Source of the DNA: VXPQ01 sp965248175
GTDB taxonomy: Bacteria > Bacteroidota > Rhodothermia > Rhodothermales > VXPQ01
DNA length: 64,000 nt
Direction of reading: 5' to 3'
NCBI GenBank assembly: GCA_965248175.1
Contig: OZ252093.1
Location: 682,001-746,000, forward strand
Under the pieces are notes generated by a model. That model saw only the letters and a program-made list of their open reading frames with translations, made no database searches and was not told the DNA's origin. The stretch's first letter is position 1. Every line of letters starts with the position of its first letter. This document shows, one piece after another, positions 35,412 through 44,442 of the stretch. The position numbers and the translations under genes were made by a program.

Positions 35412-35446
35412 GGCATGGGCGCGATCTATCCTCGCCCGGCGCTCGG

Positions 35447-35740
35447 CTAACGGTCTCGACCGAGCGCCTTCGATAAAAAATCCTTCTCCATCGACAACTC
35501 TCCGATCTTCGCGTGAAGCACCTTTATCTGATCGTCGCGCTCGTCCGGGGCGCCGCCGCGGCCTCGGGTGAACGCCTCCTCGGCGGTCTCTACCAGCTGC
35601 TTCTTCCAGGATTGTATCTGGTTCGGGTGCACCTCGAAGCGCTCGGCGAGTTCGGCCAGCGTACGGTCGCCGCGAACGGCGGCGAGGGCTACCTTCGCCT
35701 TGAACGAAGGACTATGGGTTCTGCGTGTGCGTCTTGACAT
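35447..35740 (-). CDS. IS3-family transposase OrfA
   Basis: About 97 residues (MSRRTRRTHSPSFKAKVAL). It has the helix-turn-helix TLAELAERFEVHPNQIQSWKKQL and a C-terminal leucine-rich coiled coil (QIKVLHAKIGELSMEKDFL). An in-frame ATG 39 bases upstream is an alternative start. It ends at TAG 35447 and overlaps the OrfB frame, which lies at -1. Confidence 0.9.
   Translation of the reverse strand: MSRRTRRTHSPSFKAKVALAAVRGDRTLAELAERFEVHPNQIQSWKKQLVETAEEAFTRGRGGAPDERDDQIKVLHAKIGELSMEKDFLSKALGRDR
35474..35480 (-). promoter_or_regulatory. Slippery heptamer for -1 frameshift (IS3 copy 2)
   Basis: Coding strand GAT TTT TTA: the T TTT TTA heptamer is in the zero frame of OrfA, 24 bases before its stop. 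It would let ribosomes enter OrfB and make the OrfAB transposase. Confidence 0.65.
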
Positions 35741-35868
35741 GGGTCTCGTCGGGTTGATTGGATCGGAACAAGGTCGCAACGCTACACCTTAAATCCCGCC
35801 AAAATCTGTCCAATCAACCCGAACCACCTCTCTTCTCCAATATTCGTAACCACTAATCCAACCGTATT

Positions 35869-36519
35869 GGGAATTACAAAGAATGCTTGACAAGAGCGAT
35901 TACCGTCAAGGCTTCGCCGGTTTGATCCCGGGCTTGCGGTCGGCATGAGAAGTGGTCCGAAAAAACTGTCCAGTTTTTTCGGACCACTTCTACCCATGAC
36001 GGTTGCTTTGCCCGACGTGCCGCCGCCCACATGGAGTTTCTTACTGGCATGCTTGTTTGATTCCTTCCCGCCAAGACAGGTTTCATCCACCTCGACGATT
36101 CCCGTCAGTTTGTTTGTCCCCAACGGCAACCCTTCGCGTAGACGCTGCGCCATGAACCACGCGGTCGGTTGCGAGATGCCCAAATCCCTATGCAATTTCA
36201 TGCTCGACACACCTTTCAGGTTCGTAGCCATGAGGTACATGCCGAATGCCCATGTACGCAAGCCGAGGTTGGAATCGGCCATGACGGTCGCGGTCTTCAA
36301 ACTGAAGTAGGAACGACAGTCCTTACACCAGAAAGGCATAGGCTTGCGGCTTTTGACGCGACGGGTATTCATGCACCCGCACTTCGGGCAAGCGCGTTCG
36401 CCGTCCGCCCAACGCTGGGCCTCGAACCAGCGTTCCGCCGCCTCTTCGTCCGGAAACATTTGCAACAGAGCAAACAGCGTGATTCCATTCCTTTCTGATC
36501 TACCGGGCGCCTTGTGCAT
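35869..36519 (-). pseudogene. IS1595-family transposase, C-terminally deleted
   Basis: From MHKAPGRSERNG the protein follows the family through the zinc ribbon (CPKCGC, CKDCRSYF), GVSSMKLHRDLGISQPTAWFM and VEVDETCLGGKESNKHASKK up to GKATVMG near 35995. There the 44-bp palindrome starts and the frame continues as unrelated residues (RSGPKKLDSFFGPLLMP) out of the element. The second acidic block (VYTDD) and HTNGIESFW are missing, so it is not catalytic. Confidence 0.85.
35948..35991. repeat. 44-bp palindrome of two IS3 terminal sequences
   Basis: AGAAGTGGTCCGAAAAAACTG, two bases, then the reverse complement of the same 21 bases. Each arm matches the left end of the IS3 elements in this window (AGAAGTGGTCCGTAAAAACTG) except for one base. 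It lies at the deletion point in the IS1595-A transposase and would form a very stable hairpin. Confidence 0.9.
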
Positions 36520-36878
36520 TGTCCTCATCCGTCTGTGATTGCAACTACCCGTAATATAACATTTCAGGCCTGTCAAGCATTCTTTATAAGTCCCACCGTA
36601 TTTGCGTCAGATCCTGTATATTCAGTCCAATCAGGTCGCCAACGAGTCTCATTTTTAACACGTGCCCGGTATTCGTAATTAATAATAGTGTTATCATTTG
36701 GATTATCCCATGTAATTCTAATATGTCCGGTAACAGCACTGACATCCGCCTGCATATTAGCCGGCGCAGCGGGAACCTGGGCGAGCGCCCGGACGGGTCC
36801 AAGCGCCATAAGGAACACAAGAGACACCCCCACGCTGAACCTGCGGACATTGGAAGCGTCAGCAATTGAGCGTTTCAT

Positions 36879-37261
36879 TTTTATTAAGGGCTTATATCGA
36901 ATCGTAAGGGACTTACATACAAAAGTCGCCAAGCCTCCGTTTGCTTCTTCGGCTCCGGTTTGGCTACTTGGCCACTCCACCCGCCTTAGCCTCACTCTCC
37001 AACGCCACATAGGGGCAACGACTCAGCCTGACCGCGTTCACTCCGTCATGGGTTGACCCGGCCCTCTCCATCAATCATTATACGCAAAGCATTGTGTACA
37101 TTTCGTGGTCATTGAAGATCCGTTGGTGTTTTTTTATGTCTATTTGCTTCTGTCTCTAATGTGGCGTCACGCTCCATATAGAGGCGGATTACAGCGAGAA
37201 AAATCACAATACCCGGGGTGGGTGTACATCCTGGCATGGCGCACGACGCCGGTTGCGCATG
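36879..37261. other. Intergenic region upstream of the Fn3 gene
   Basis: No gene recognised. The 5' side should hold the Fn3-gene promoter; the rest is unassigned sequence without recognisable protein motifs in any frame. Confidence 0.5.
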
Positions 37262-37447
37262 AACTTGCCGTTGTACCCGCCGAATGCCCCTTCCCGTCTA
37301 TAGAGATGCGCACCCCGTGCGCCTTCAGCGCGCCCGTGAACGCCTCGGAGGTAAACTGCGCTCCTGGTCGGTATTGAAGACCCGTGGCGCTCCGTAGCGG
37401 GCGATAGCTTCTTCCACGACTGCATCTGGTTCGGGGCGCCTCGAAGC
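37262..37447 (-). mobile_element. Decayed IS3 relic
   Basis: Diverged but clear similarity to the IS3 OrfB of this window (translation QFTSEAFTGALKAHG and DGKG region, with TDQ nearby interrupted), then directly the OrfA segment encoding NQMQSWKK. The middle of the element is deleted and frames are broken. It lies about 230 bp upstream of groES. Confidence 0.7.
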
Positions 37448-37676
37448 AGGTTGGGGTTCCTGAAAATTAATCTGTCTGCGGACAGATTACGCTTAGAGCC
37501 CTCTGCCCTTTCGTCAGGTGGGGCTCCGGCTCGTCCCGATTTGCCGTATTCCTCCGGTCCGGAGTGTGTCAGTACGGCAGAGTATGGAATTGGCACGCCG
37601 TTTGATAGGGTCGGGGCGTTCCCTGTTTCGTAACCCAAATCGTCCGGTTTCTGCCGGAAGGAGGAAAATAGAAACC

Positions 37677-37964
37677 ATGACCAGCATTACACCGATAGGC
37701 GACCGTGTGGTTGTGCAGCCGGAGGCTGCCGAGGAGAAGACATCGAGCGGATTGTTCATTCCCGACACGGCGCAGGAGAAGCCCCAGCGGGGCACTGTCT
37801 TGTTTGTTGGTCCCGGCCAGGTCGAGAACGGCAAGCACGTGGGGATGACCGTCAAGGCGGGCGACACCGTGCTCTACGGCAAGTATTCGGGCACGGAGAT
37901 CACCCTCGACGACCAGGACGTGCTCATCATGCGCGAGAGCGACATCCTCGGCGTCATCGGCTAA
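37677..37964 (+). CDS. groES: Co-chaperonin GroES
   Basis: 95 residues (MTSITPIGDRVVVQPEAAEE). The mobile loop region is SSGLFIPDTAQEKPQRG, and the roof and core are YGKYSGTEITLDDQDVLIMRESDILGVIG. It caps the GroEL ring for protein folding. Start at ATG 37677, with AAGGAGGAAAA as a strong ribosome binding site. groEL follows after 90 bp on the same strand. No CIRCE repeat was seen upstream, so HrcA control is not indicated. Confidence 0.97.
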   Translation: MTSITPIGDRVVVQPEAAEEKTSSGLFIPDTAQEKPQRGTVLFVGPGQVENGKHVGMTVKAGDTVLYGKYSGTEITLDDQDVLIMRESDILGVIG

Positions 37965-38054
37965 GGGCGCTTTCGTTCTCTTTGAGGATCGCCGGCGAAC
38001 TGCCGGCTGATCCTTTTTCCTTTTTACCGCAAAGACAAAAACACCTATTCGATC

Positions 38055-39710
38055 ATGGCAAAACAAATCGTATTTGATACGGACGCGCGAGCTGCGCTCA
38101 AGCGGGGCGTAGACGCACTGGCCGATGCGGTCAAGGTGACGCTGGGGCCAAAGGGCCGCAACGTCATCATCGAGAAGAGCTATGGAGCGCCTACCGTTAC
38201 GAAGGACGGGGTGACCGTAGCGAAAGAGATTCAGTTGGAGGACAAGGTGGAGAACGTGGGCGCTCAGATGGTGCGCGAGGTGGCTTCGAAGACGAGCGAC
38301 GTGGCGGGCGACGGCACGACGACGGCGACGGTGCTGGCGCAGGCGATCGTCAGGGCAGGTCTGAAGAACGTGACGGCGGGAGCGAACCCGATGGACCTCA
38401 AGCGGGGCGTCGAGCGGGCCGTGGCGGCGGTAGTGGAGTCGCTTCGGGGCTTGAGCCGCGAGATCGAAGGCAAGGGCGAGATTGCGCAGGTGGCTTCGAT
38501 ATCGGCGAACAGCGACACGGAGATCGGCGATCTGATTGCAGAGGCCTTCGAGAAGGTAGGCAAGGACGGCGTGATCACCGTGGAAGAGGCCAAGGGGATC
38601 GAGACGTTCCTGGAGGTAGTCGAGGGGATGCAGTTCGACCGGGGCTATTTGTCTCCCTACTTCGTGACCGATGCGGACAACATGGAGGCGGTGCTCGAAG
38701 ATGTGACAGTGCTCATCCATGACAAGAAGATTTCATCGATGAAGGATTTGCTTCCTGTGCTGGAGAAGGTGGCGCAGACGGGCGGTCCTCTTCTGATTAT
38801 TGCAGAGGACATCGAGGGAGAGGCGCTCGCAACGCTGGTGGTGAACAAGCTCAGGGGCACGCTGCGCGTGGCGGCGGTCAAGGCGCCGGGCTTCGGCGAT
38901 CGCCGCAAAGCGATGCTTGAGGACATTGCCATTCTGACGGGCGGTACGGTGGTATCCGAGGAGAAGGGCTACCGTCTGGAGAACACGACGCTGGACTATC
39001 TCGGTCGTGCAAAGCGCATTGTGATTGACAAGGACACGACGGTGGTCATCGACGGCGCAGGCGAGGCAGAGGCGATCAAGGCGCGTGTGAACCAGATTCG
39101 TCAGCAGATCGAGACGACGACGAGCGACTACGACCGGGAGAAACTGCAGGAGCGTTTGGCGAAGCTCTCCGGTGGCGTGGCGGTCTTGAAGATCGGCGCG
39201 GCGACGGAACTGGAGATGAAGGAGAAGAAGGCGCGCGTCGAGGATGCGCTGCACGCGACGCGGGCGGCGATAGAGGAAGGAATCGTTCCGGGAGGCGGCG
39301 TGGCGTACCTGCGGGCGTTGCCTTCGCTCGAAGAGGTCGAGACGGAGAACGCCGATCAGGCGATCGGCGTGTCGATCGTGCGGCGTGCTCTTGAGGAGCC
39401 GCTGCGCCAGATTGCGGAGAACGCGGGTCTCGAAGGCGCGATCGTGGTGCGCACGGTGGCCGACGGAGAAGGCGACTACGGCTTCAACGCGCAGACCGAA
39501 GAGTACGGCTCCCTGGTGGAGCAGGGCGTGATCGACCCGACGAAGGTCGCGCGGACAGCGCTGGAGAACGCATCCTCCGTAGCGAGCCTCTTGCTTACCA
39601 CCGAGACGGTGATCTGCGACAAGCCGGAGAAGAACCCCGGGGCAGGCGCCGGAGGCGATGGACACGGAGGGGGTATGCCAGGAGGCATGGGCGGCGGTAT
39701 GGGCTTTTAG
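38055..39710 (+). CDS. groEL: Chaperonin GroEL
   Basis: 551 residues, close to the usual 540-550. AKQIVFDTDARAALKRGVD, TLGPKGRNVIIEKSYGAPTVTKDGVTVAKEI, VAGDGTTTATVLAQAI (ATP site, catalytic Asp in GDGTT), and AAIEEGIVPGGGVAYLRAL are diagnostic. The C-terminus is the glycine-methionine tail GGMPGGMGGGMGF. It forms the double-ring folding chamber with GroES. A strong terminator follows. Confidence 0.98.
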   Translation: MAKQIVFDTDARAALKRGVDALADAVKVTLGPKGRNVIIEKSYGAPTVTKDGVTVAKEIQLEDKVENVGAQMVREVASKTSDVAGDGTTTATVLAQAIVRAGLKNVTAGANPMDLKRGVERAVAAVVESLRGLSREIEGKGEIAQVASISANSDTEIGDLIAEAFEKVGKDGVITVEEAKGIETFLEVVEGMQFDRGYLSPYFVTDADNMEAVLEDVTVLIHDKKISSMKDLLPVLEKVAQTGGPLLIIAEDIEGEALATLVVNKLRGTLRVAAVKAPGFGDRRKAMLEDIAILTGGTVVSEEKGYRLENTTLDYLGRAKRIVIDKDTTVVIDGAGEAEAIKARVNQIRQQIETTTSDYDREKLQERLAKLSGGVAVLKIGAATELEMKEKKARVEDALHATRAAIEEGIVPGGGVAYLRALPSLEEVETENADQAIGVSIVRRALEEPLRQIAENAGLEGAIVVRTVADGEGDYGFNAQTEEYGSLVEQGVIDPTKVARTALENASSVASLLLTTETVICDKPEKNPGAGAGGDGHGGGMPGGMGGGMGF

Positions 39711-39736
39711 CCTGAACCCCGTTCAACGAGGAATAC

Positions 39737-39777
39737 AAAAAGGCGGAACCTGCTGCATGCGGGCTCCGCCTTTTTTG
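39737..39777 (+). terminator. Rho-independent terminator after groEL
   Basis: AAAAGGCGGA ... TCCGCCTTTTTT with a GC-rich stem and a run of six Ts, 27 bp after the groEL stop. It may serve the convergent glycosyltransferase gene as well, as A residues precede the stem. Confidence 0.88.
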
Positions 39778-39879
39778 TGCTTTTATTGCACCTTTATTAC
39801 TCCTTTTTTATACCTTTTCTGCACTTTTATTGTGCAACGCACCGCAGGCGCATCCCGGAGTACTTCAGGCTCGAAAAGA

Positions 39880-41094
39880 CTACAGCAATTCCTCGTAGAA
39901 CCGCACGGTCCGCTGCGCCACGGCCCGCCAACTGTAATGCTCCACAACGCGGCGACGGCCCGCTTCGCCCATCCGGCGGCGTACCTCCTCGTCGTCCATC
40001 AGCCGGTTGACGGCCTCGGCAAGGTTTCTGGAAAACCGGTCCGCGTCCTTCGGTTCGAAATTGGTGGGGCCGCGCGCTTCGAGCGGCACAAGCACCCCTG
40101 TTTCTCCATCTACCACAATCCCCGGAATGCCCCCCACGGCGGAAGCAACCACGGCCGTTTCGCAAGCCATTGCTTCGAGATTGATGATCCCGAACGGTTC
40201 GTACACCGAGGGGCACACGAACACGGCGGCGGCGGCGTACAGAGCGATGGTCTCGTCGCGCGGGAGCATATCGGCGAGCCAAAGGATGTCGTGCCGCCCT
40301 GCGGACCGGGCCGCGGCAACTGCTGCCTCCATTTCCCTGGCAATGTCCTCCGTGTCCGGCGCCCCGGTGCATAGCACGACCTGCGTACCTTCGTGCAGGT
40401 GCTCGATGGCGTTTACCAAGTGAACGATCCCTTTCTGCCGGGTAATGCGCCCCACGAACAGCACGAACGGCTTCGAAGGATCGACGCCGTGTTTTTGCAG
40501 GATCCCGGGCCGTTCCACCGGCCGGTATTCATCCGGATCGATGCCGTTCGGAATCACGCGCACCTTGTCTTCCGGCACCTCGTAGAGCGCCATCACGTCC
40601 TGGCGCATGGCGTCGGATACGGCCACGACGCCGTCGGCATTCCGGTACGCCGTTTTCTCGACCCAGGAACTGGCGTGGTAGGCGCTTCCCAGTTGCTCCA
40701 CCTTCCAAGGCCGGTGCGGCTCCAGCGAATGGGTGGTCAGCACGAGACGGGCATCGTCCAGTTGGCGAAGCAGGCACCCCGCAAAATGCGCATACCATGT
40801 ATGGCAGTGTACGATGTCGGCGCCGGAGACGAGCCCGGCCATGCGCACGTTGCGCAGCATCGTTTCGAGGAACCGGGTATGGCGGGGATCCGTCGCCGGC
40901 AGATCCGCGCCCGGTTGGACCCCGTGCACGCGCAGCCTGTCCCGTTCTTCGCGCTGGTCTCCGAAGCAGTACACGTTTACTTCATGTGCCCCCCCGTCCA
41001 CCGCAAGGAGTTCTTTCACGAGATACTCGACATGAACGCCCGCGCCCCCGTATATATGCGGGGGGTACTCGTTCGTAAGGATGGCAATGCGCAT
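39880..41094 (-). CDS. Glycogen synthase-like GT4 glycosyltransferase
   Basis: 404 residues, GT-B fold. RIAILTNEYPPHIYGGAGVHVEYL at the N-terminus and HCHTWYAHFAGCLL, TTHSLEPHRPWKVEQLG and AYRNADGVVAVSDAMRQDV are typical of the GT4 glycogen synthase/maltose-1-phosphate synthase (GlgA/GlgM) group. The C-terminal donor site is KPFVLFVGRITRQKGI and CPSVYEPFGIINLEAMACETAVVAS with the EX7E motif. It likely transfers glucose from a nucleotide sugar to a glucan or makes maltose-1-phosphate. It is 28 bp downstream of the TPR gene on the same strand. Confidence 0.87.
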   Translation of the reverse strand: MRIAILTNEYPPHIYGGAGVHVEYLVKELLAVDGGAHEVNVYCFGDQREERDRLRVHGVQPGADLPATDPRHTRFLETMLRNVRMAGLVSGADIVHCHTWYAHFAGCLLRQLDDARLVLTTHSLEPHRPWKVEQLGSAYHASSWVEKTAYRNADGVVAVSDAMRQDVMALYEVPEDKVRVIPNGIDPDEYRPVERPGILQKHGVDPSKPFVLFVGRITRQKGIVHLVNAIEHLHEGTQVVLCTGAPDTEDIAREMEAAVAAARSAGRHDILWLADMLPRDETIALYAAAAVFVCPSVYEPFGIINLEAMACETAVVASAVGGIPGIVVDGETGVLVPLEARGPTNFEPKDADRFSRNLAEAVNRLMDDEEVRRRMGEAGRRRVVEHYSWRAVAQRTVRFYEELL

Positions 41095-41122
41095 GGGGTG
41101 GGGGGGGTAGCAGGTGACAGGG

Positions 41123-42514
41123 TCAGGTGGTTTCGCTGTCTTCGAGTTCTCGAAGATTCTTTTCCACTATAGAAACGGTTTCTGCATCTTCAGCCTTTTT
41201 CGCGATCTCCAGCGCCTTTTCGAAGTCGGCACGGGCTTCAGCTATACGGTCCAGTTTGGCCTTAGCCCTGCCACGATTAATGTAGGCGAGAGCATCGTTT
41301 GGACTCAACTCAATCGCCCGGGTGCAGTCAGCGATAGCACCTTCATATTGACCTATTTTTGCCTTGGTATCGCCACGGTTATTGTAGGCTTCGCTAAGAC
41401 TTGGGTTCAGTTTAATCGCTTGATTATAGTCAGCAATAGCATCTTCATATCGACCCAGTCCATCCTTAGCATTGCCTCGGTTATTGTAGGCTTCAGCATG
41501 GTTTGGACTCAACTCAATCGCCCGGGTGCAGTCAGCGATAGCACCTTCATATTGACCTATTTTTGCCTTGGTATCGCCACGGTTATTGTAGGCTTCGCTA
41601 AGACTTGGGTTCAGTTTAATCGCTTGATTATAGTCAGCAATAGCATCTTCATATCGACCCAGTCCATCCTTAGCATTGCCTCGGTTATTGTAGGCTTCAG
41701 CAAGAACCGGATTCAATTGAATTGCCCGATCATAAGCCAAAAGGGCCTTTTCAAGGTTTGTTTTACCCTCTCGCTCGCCTTCCAGATAACCAACCGAAAA
41801 CCAGCCACGCCCGGCAAGCTCATTGTCGATTTCTTCGTTGGAATCGGCGATACCCTGCCATATTCTGATAGCCGCCTCTATTTTCCCTTCTTGCTTGAGG
41901 GAAATCGCCCGGGCAACAGCTTTGTCCATGTGTGATGCTGTAGGATCTTTGCTGACAGCCTCCGCCTTTTCCTCCGCGGCAGGATCACCAACAGCCTTTT
42001 CAGCGGTCATATCCTGATAATACTCGTTAGATTTATCCCGAATTTGCTCAATCTCTTCGACAAAACGTTTAGCTTCTTTCGCACTTTCTTGTGCCTGCCC
42101 AACGGCCTCAAGCCCTTGTTCTCTAACCCGCCGAAATTCCAAGTATCCCACTATCCCGGCGAGGGCAGCAAGTAGAGTCAAGAGCCCCAAGAACACAGTA
42201 ATGCCAATCAACCACCAATCAATAGTGCGTGCCCGATCATCCAGTAGTTCGCGTCGAATCTCGTTGAATCTGTGGTCGATTTCTGCATTGGAATAACGCT
42301 CGGGAGCCTGCTGGGTATCACCGTACGCCATCTGCGCATCGGTTATCGTGTCAGCTTCCGAAGCCTCGTTTAGCGCATTGGTTTCCTGTGTAATGGGAAC
42401 CTGTGCTGGCTGCGCAAGAGCAATCATTGGAGCCGAGATAGCCACCGCCACATAGACTATTACGGCCCCGACTATAAGAGACCATATCTTCGAAGACCGT
42501 ATCGCTGAATTCAT
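41123..42514 (-). CDS. Membrane-anchored TPR-repeat protein
   Basis: 463 residues from ATG at 42514 (MNSAIRSSKIWSLIVG). The first hydrophobic segment (about 12-35) acts as signal or anchor; a second (IDWWLIGITVFLGLLTLLAALAGIVGYL, about 112-140) spans the membrane and is followed by a coiled-coil-like stretch. The C-terminal half has at least six tetratricopeptide repeats of 34 residues with the pattern AYNNRGNAKDGLGRYEDAIADYNQAIKLNP. Two of these repeats are duplicated exactly at DNA level. TPRs mediate protein binding; the partner is unknown. It is divergent from the NTPase gene, with 359 bp between. Confidence 0.85.
   Translation of the reverse strand: MNSAIRSSKIWSLIVGAVIVYVAVAISAPMIALAQPAQVPITQETNALNEASEADTITDAQMAYGDTQQAPERYSNAEIDHRFNEIRRELLDDRARTIDWWLIGITVFLGLLTLLAALAGIVGYLEFRRVREQGLEAVGQAQESAKEAKRFVEEIEQIRDKSNEYYQDMTAEKAVGDPAAEEKAEAVSKDPTASHMDKAVARAISLKQEGKIEAAIRIWQGIADSNEEIDNELAGRGWFSVGYLEGEREGKTNLEKALLAYDRAIQLNPVLAEAYNNRGNAKDGLGRYEDAIADYNQAIKLNPSLSEAYNNRGDTKAKIGQYEGAIADCTRAIELSPNHAEAYNNRGNAKDGLGRYEDAIADYNQAIKLNPSLSEAYNNRGDTKAKIGQYEGAIADCTRAIELSPNDALAYINRGRAKAKLDRIAEARADFEKALEIAKKAEDAETVSIVEKNLRELEDSETT
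41297..41702 (-). repeat. Tandem duplication, 204-bp period, inside the TPR gene
   Basis: Bases 41297-41498 and 41501-41702 are identical over about 202 bp. The unit encodes two 34-residue TPRs, so the duplication keeps frame and adds a two-repeat module. Confidence 0.95.
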
Positions 42515-42873
42515 TTTGGCGTTATGTGACTGGTGTCTGGCAGGCGACGGTGGTGTGTAGTGCAAAGCAGGAGATTACGGCAGAGTGGCACTCATCAGGA
42601 AAATCTCTGTCTGTGGCTAATCCGGAATTGTTACGCAATTTTCTTCGGTACTTGGATAGAGATTGTCAATCTGTTCCTGGATGGCGAGCGTGTACTTGAT
42701 GGCTGTCACATCCCCGAAATTCTTAAAGTATCCCGATATGGACTGCCCGCCAAATTTATGGATTTAATCCATGAGTAGTGCATAGAAGCTCCTTTCATGA
42801 ACCGAATCCTCTGTGGGTCACGGTATTCACAGGCAGTCTCCCAAACAACAGAGAAACCAAACCGAAGACGCGC
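42515..42873. other. Divergent promoter region, TPR gene / NTPase gene
   Basis: No convincing gene. It contains a short perfect inverted repeat ATGGATT-T-AATCCAT at 42758-42772, about 100 bp before the NTPase start, which may be an operator. An 81-codon open frame here has no recognisable feature. Confidence 0.5.
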
Positions 42874-44442
42874 ATGACAAAATTTATCGATCTTGACCGG
42901 CGATTCCGAGAACCCACGGACGAGGAACTCGGAGATGTGGGGCGGTTTGGCTTTCTGAACAGCTATGACTTTCAGCCGGGAGTCTTCGGCTGGTCAAAAT
43001 TGCGGACGTATAGCCGGGTCATCCTGCTGGCGGAGGCGGGATCTGGAAAGACGAAAGAAATGCAGGAACAGGCGAAAAAACTCACTAAAGAGGGATTGTT
43101 TGCCTTCTTTGCTGAACTGGCGCTCCTTAATGCTAAAGGCTTGGCTGATTCCTCTCCACTGGAAGGCAAAAATGTACTGAAGAAGAGGCTTAGGAAGTGG
43201 AAATCGGATGGAAAAGCACCAGCTTGGTTTTTTCTTGATGCGGTGGATGAACTCAAGATGACCGCAGGAAAACTCGATCAGGCACTTAAGCGATTATCGG
43301 AAGATATCGACGGCCATCTGCACCACGCCCGAGTCATCATATCATGTCGCCCGAGTGATTGGCGTCCAGACCGAAACTTGGCCACAGTGCGGCACTGGCT
43401 GCCAGTGCCACAAGGGCATGGCGATATATCCGCTCGATCATCTGAAGAAGTGTTTCTTGATTCTCTTAAGCAAAACCAGGACATCAATATCTTCCAAGCG
43501 GAAAAATCCACCGCGAGTCAGGATACCACCCTTCAAACAGTGGAAATGCTTCCGATGAGCGGGGAGCAAATCGAACGTTTCGTGGAACAGTACGGCATGG
43601 ATGATCCCGCCGCGTTTCTTGACGAGGTCTTCAAACAAAAAGCATGGTCTTTCGCACATCGTCCCCTGGACTTAATCCAACTCATCGACACCTGGAACGA
43701 TTCGAAGCATCTCGGCACTAGGGCAGAGCAACACGAGGCGAATGTGAAAGCGAGATTGAAGGACGATCCCGAACGCCCGGATCGGGGTGTCTTGACTGAT
43801 GAAAAAGCTCGACTTGGGGCGAAGCGTCTGGCAATCGCGCTCGCGCTCACACGTACGCGTACGATCCGATTCATCCGATCAAACGCTGGACACCACCCGA
43901 ACGGACAACGTTCTCGAAGCGGCGGAAATCCTGCCAGACTGGACTGAAGAAGAGCGACAGACACTGTTGCGAAGGGGCCTTTTCGACCCTGCTACCTACG
44001 GGCGTGTTCGTTTCCATCATCGTTCGGTTCAGGAATACCTCGCCGCCTATCGCTTGCGGGCATTGCGCGATAAGGGTATGTCCATAAAGGAGGTATTCCG
44101 CTGGTTGTTCGCAGAGCAATATGGCGTCAAGGTTGTGTTCCCGTCGATGCGCGAGATTACCGCGTGGCTTGCCCTCTGGAATAAAGATGTGTGCAACGAA
44201 TTGATTAAGCGTGAACCGGAAACGCTTCTTTCGCTCGGCGATCCCGAGACGCTCGACCTTGCCACGCGAAAGAAAGTTCTACGGGCGTTTGTTGCCACAT
44301 ATGGCCAAGGAGGCCGGTGTGGCTTCGACTGGGAGATATTTTCCGAAATTCCCAGGTTTGCGGATCCGGGGCTCGCATCGGTGATACGTGAGTGCTGGAG
44401 CAATGGCCCGACAAACGAAGAGGTGCGCGGACTGCTACTTAA

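Larger units (their letters stand above)
34543..35831 (-). mobile_element. IS3-family element, copy 2, complete
   Basis: 1289 bp with ends AGAAGTGGTCCG and the complement of AGAGGTGGTTCG, flanked by a 3-bp duplication CTT (34540-34542, 35832-35834). It is the same element as that at 2725-5050, without the IS481 insert. Confidence 0.93.
35869..36594 (-). mobile_element. IS1595-A, copy 2, internally deleted
   Basis: Ends are GGGAATTACAAAGAATGC (35869) and the complement of GGGACTTATAAAGAATGC (36594), flanked by an exact 8-bp duplication ACCGTATT (35861-35868, 36595-36602). At 726 bp it is about half the size of the complete B and C elements, and its transposase lacks the distal part. With complete ends and a target duplication it may have moved in trans. 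Confidence 0.88.
31213..36878 (-). pseudogene. Secreted fibronectin-III protein with T9SS sorting domain, split by four ISs
   Basis: The start is ATG at 36878 (MKRSIADASNVRRFSVG), with a signal peptide ending VRALAQ. Coding pieces are 36878-36595, 35868-35832, 34542-34443, 33114-32773 and 31591-31213, counting one copy of each target duplication only once. Across every junction the frame continues (ANTVGLVVTNIG, NIGEGTTLVF, NPSTPPILPPVIPP, SQYPLHITSVVDG). This gives about 370 residues: Fn3 domain, a linker of three 18-bp repeats encoding VIPPPP, a second Fn3 domain, and a C-terminal type A T9SS signal (LGQNYPNPFNPSTRIEY ... GLYIYRMETAAG). It was a secreted, surface-attached protein. The inserted elements are IS1595, IS3, IS256 and IS5. 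A downstream GTG at 31572 could start only the sorting domain. Confidence 0.8.

Noticed and set aside
37500..37676. CIRCE or heat-shock operator before groES
   Set aside because: No TTAGCACTC-N9-GAGTGCTAA-like repeat is present in the leader.
42533..42778. 81-codon open frame before the NTPase gene
   Set aside because: No ribosome binding site, no motif, and composition unlike neighbouring genes.
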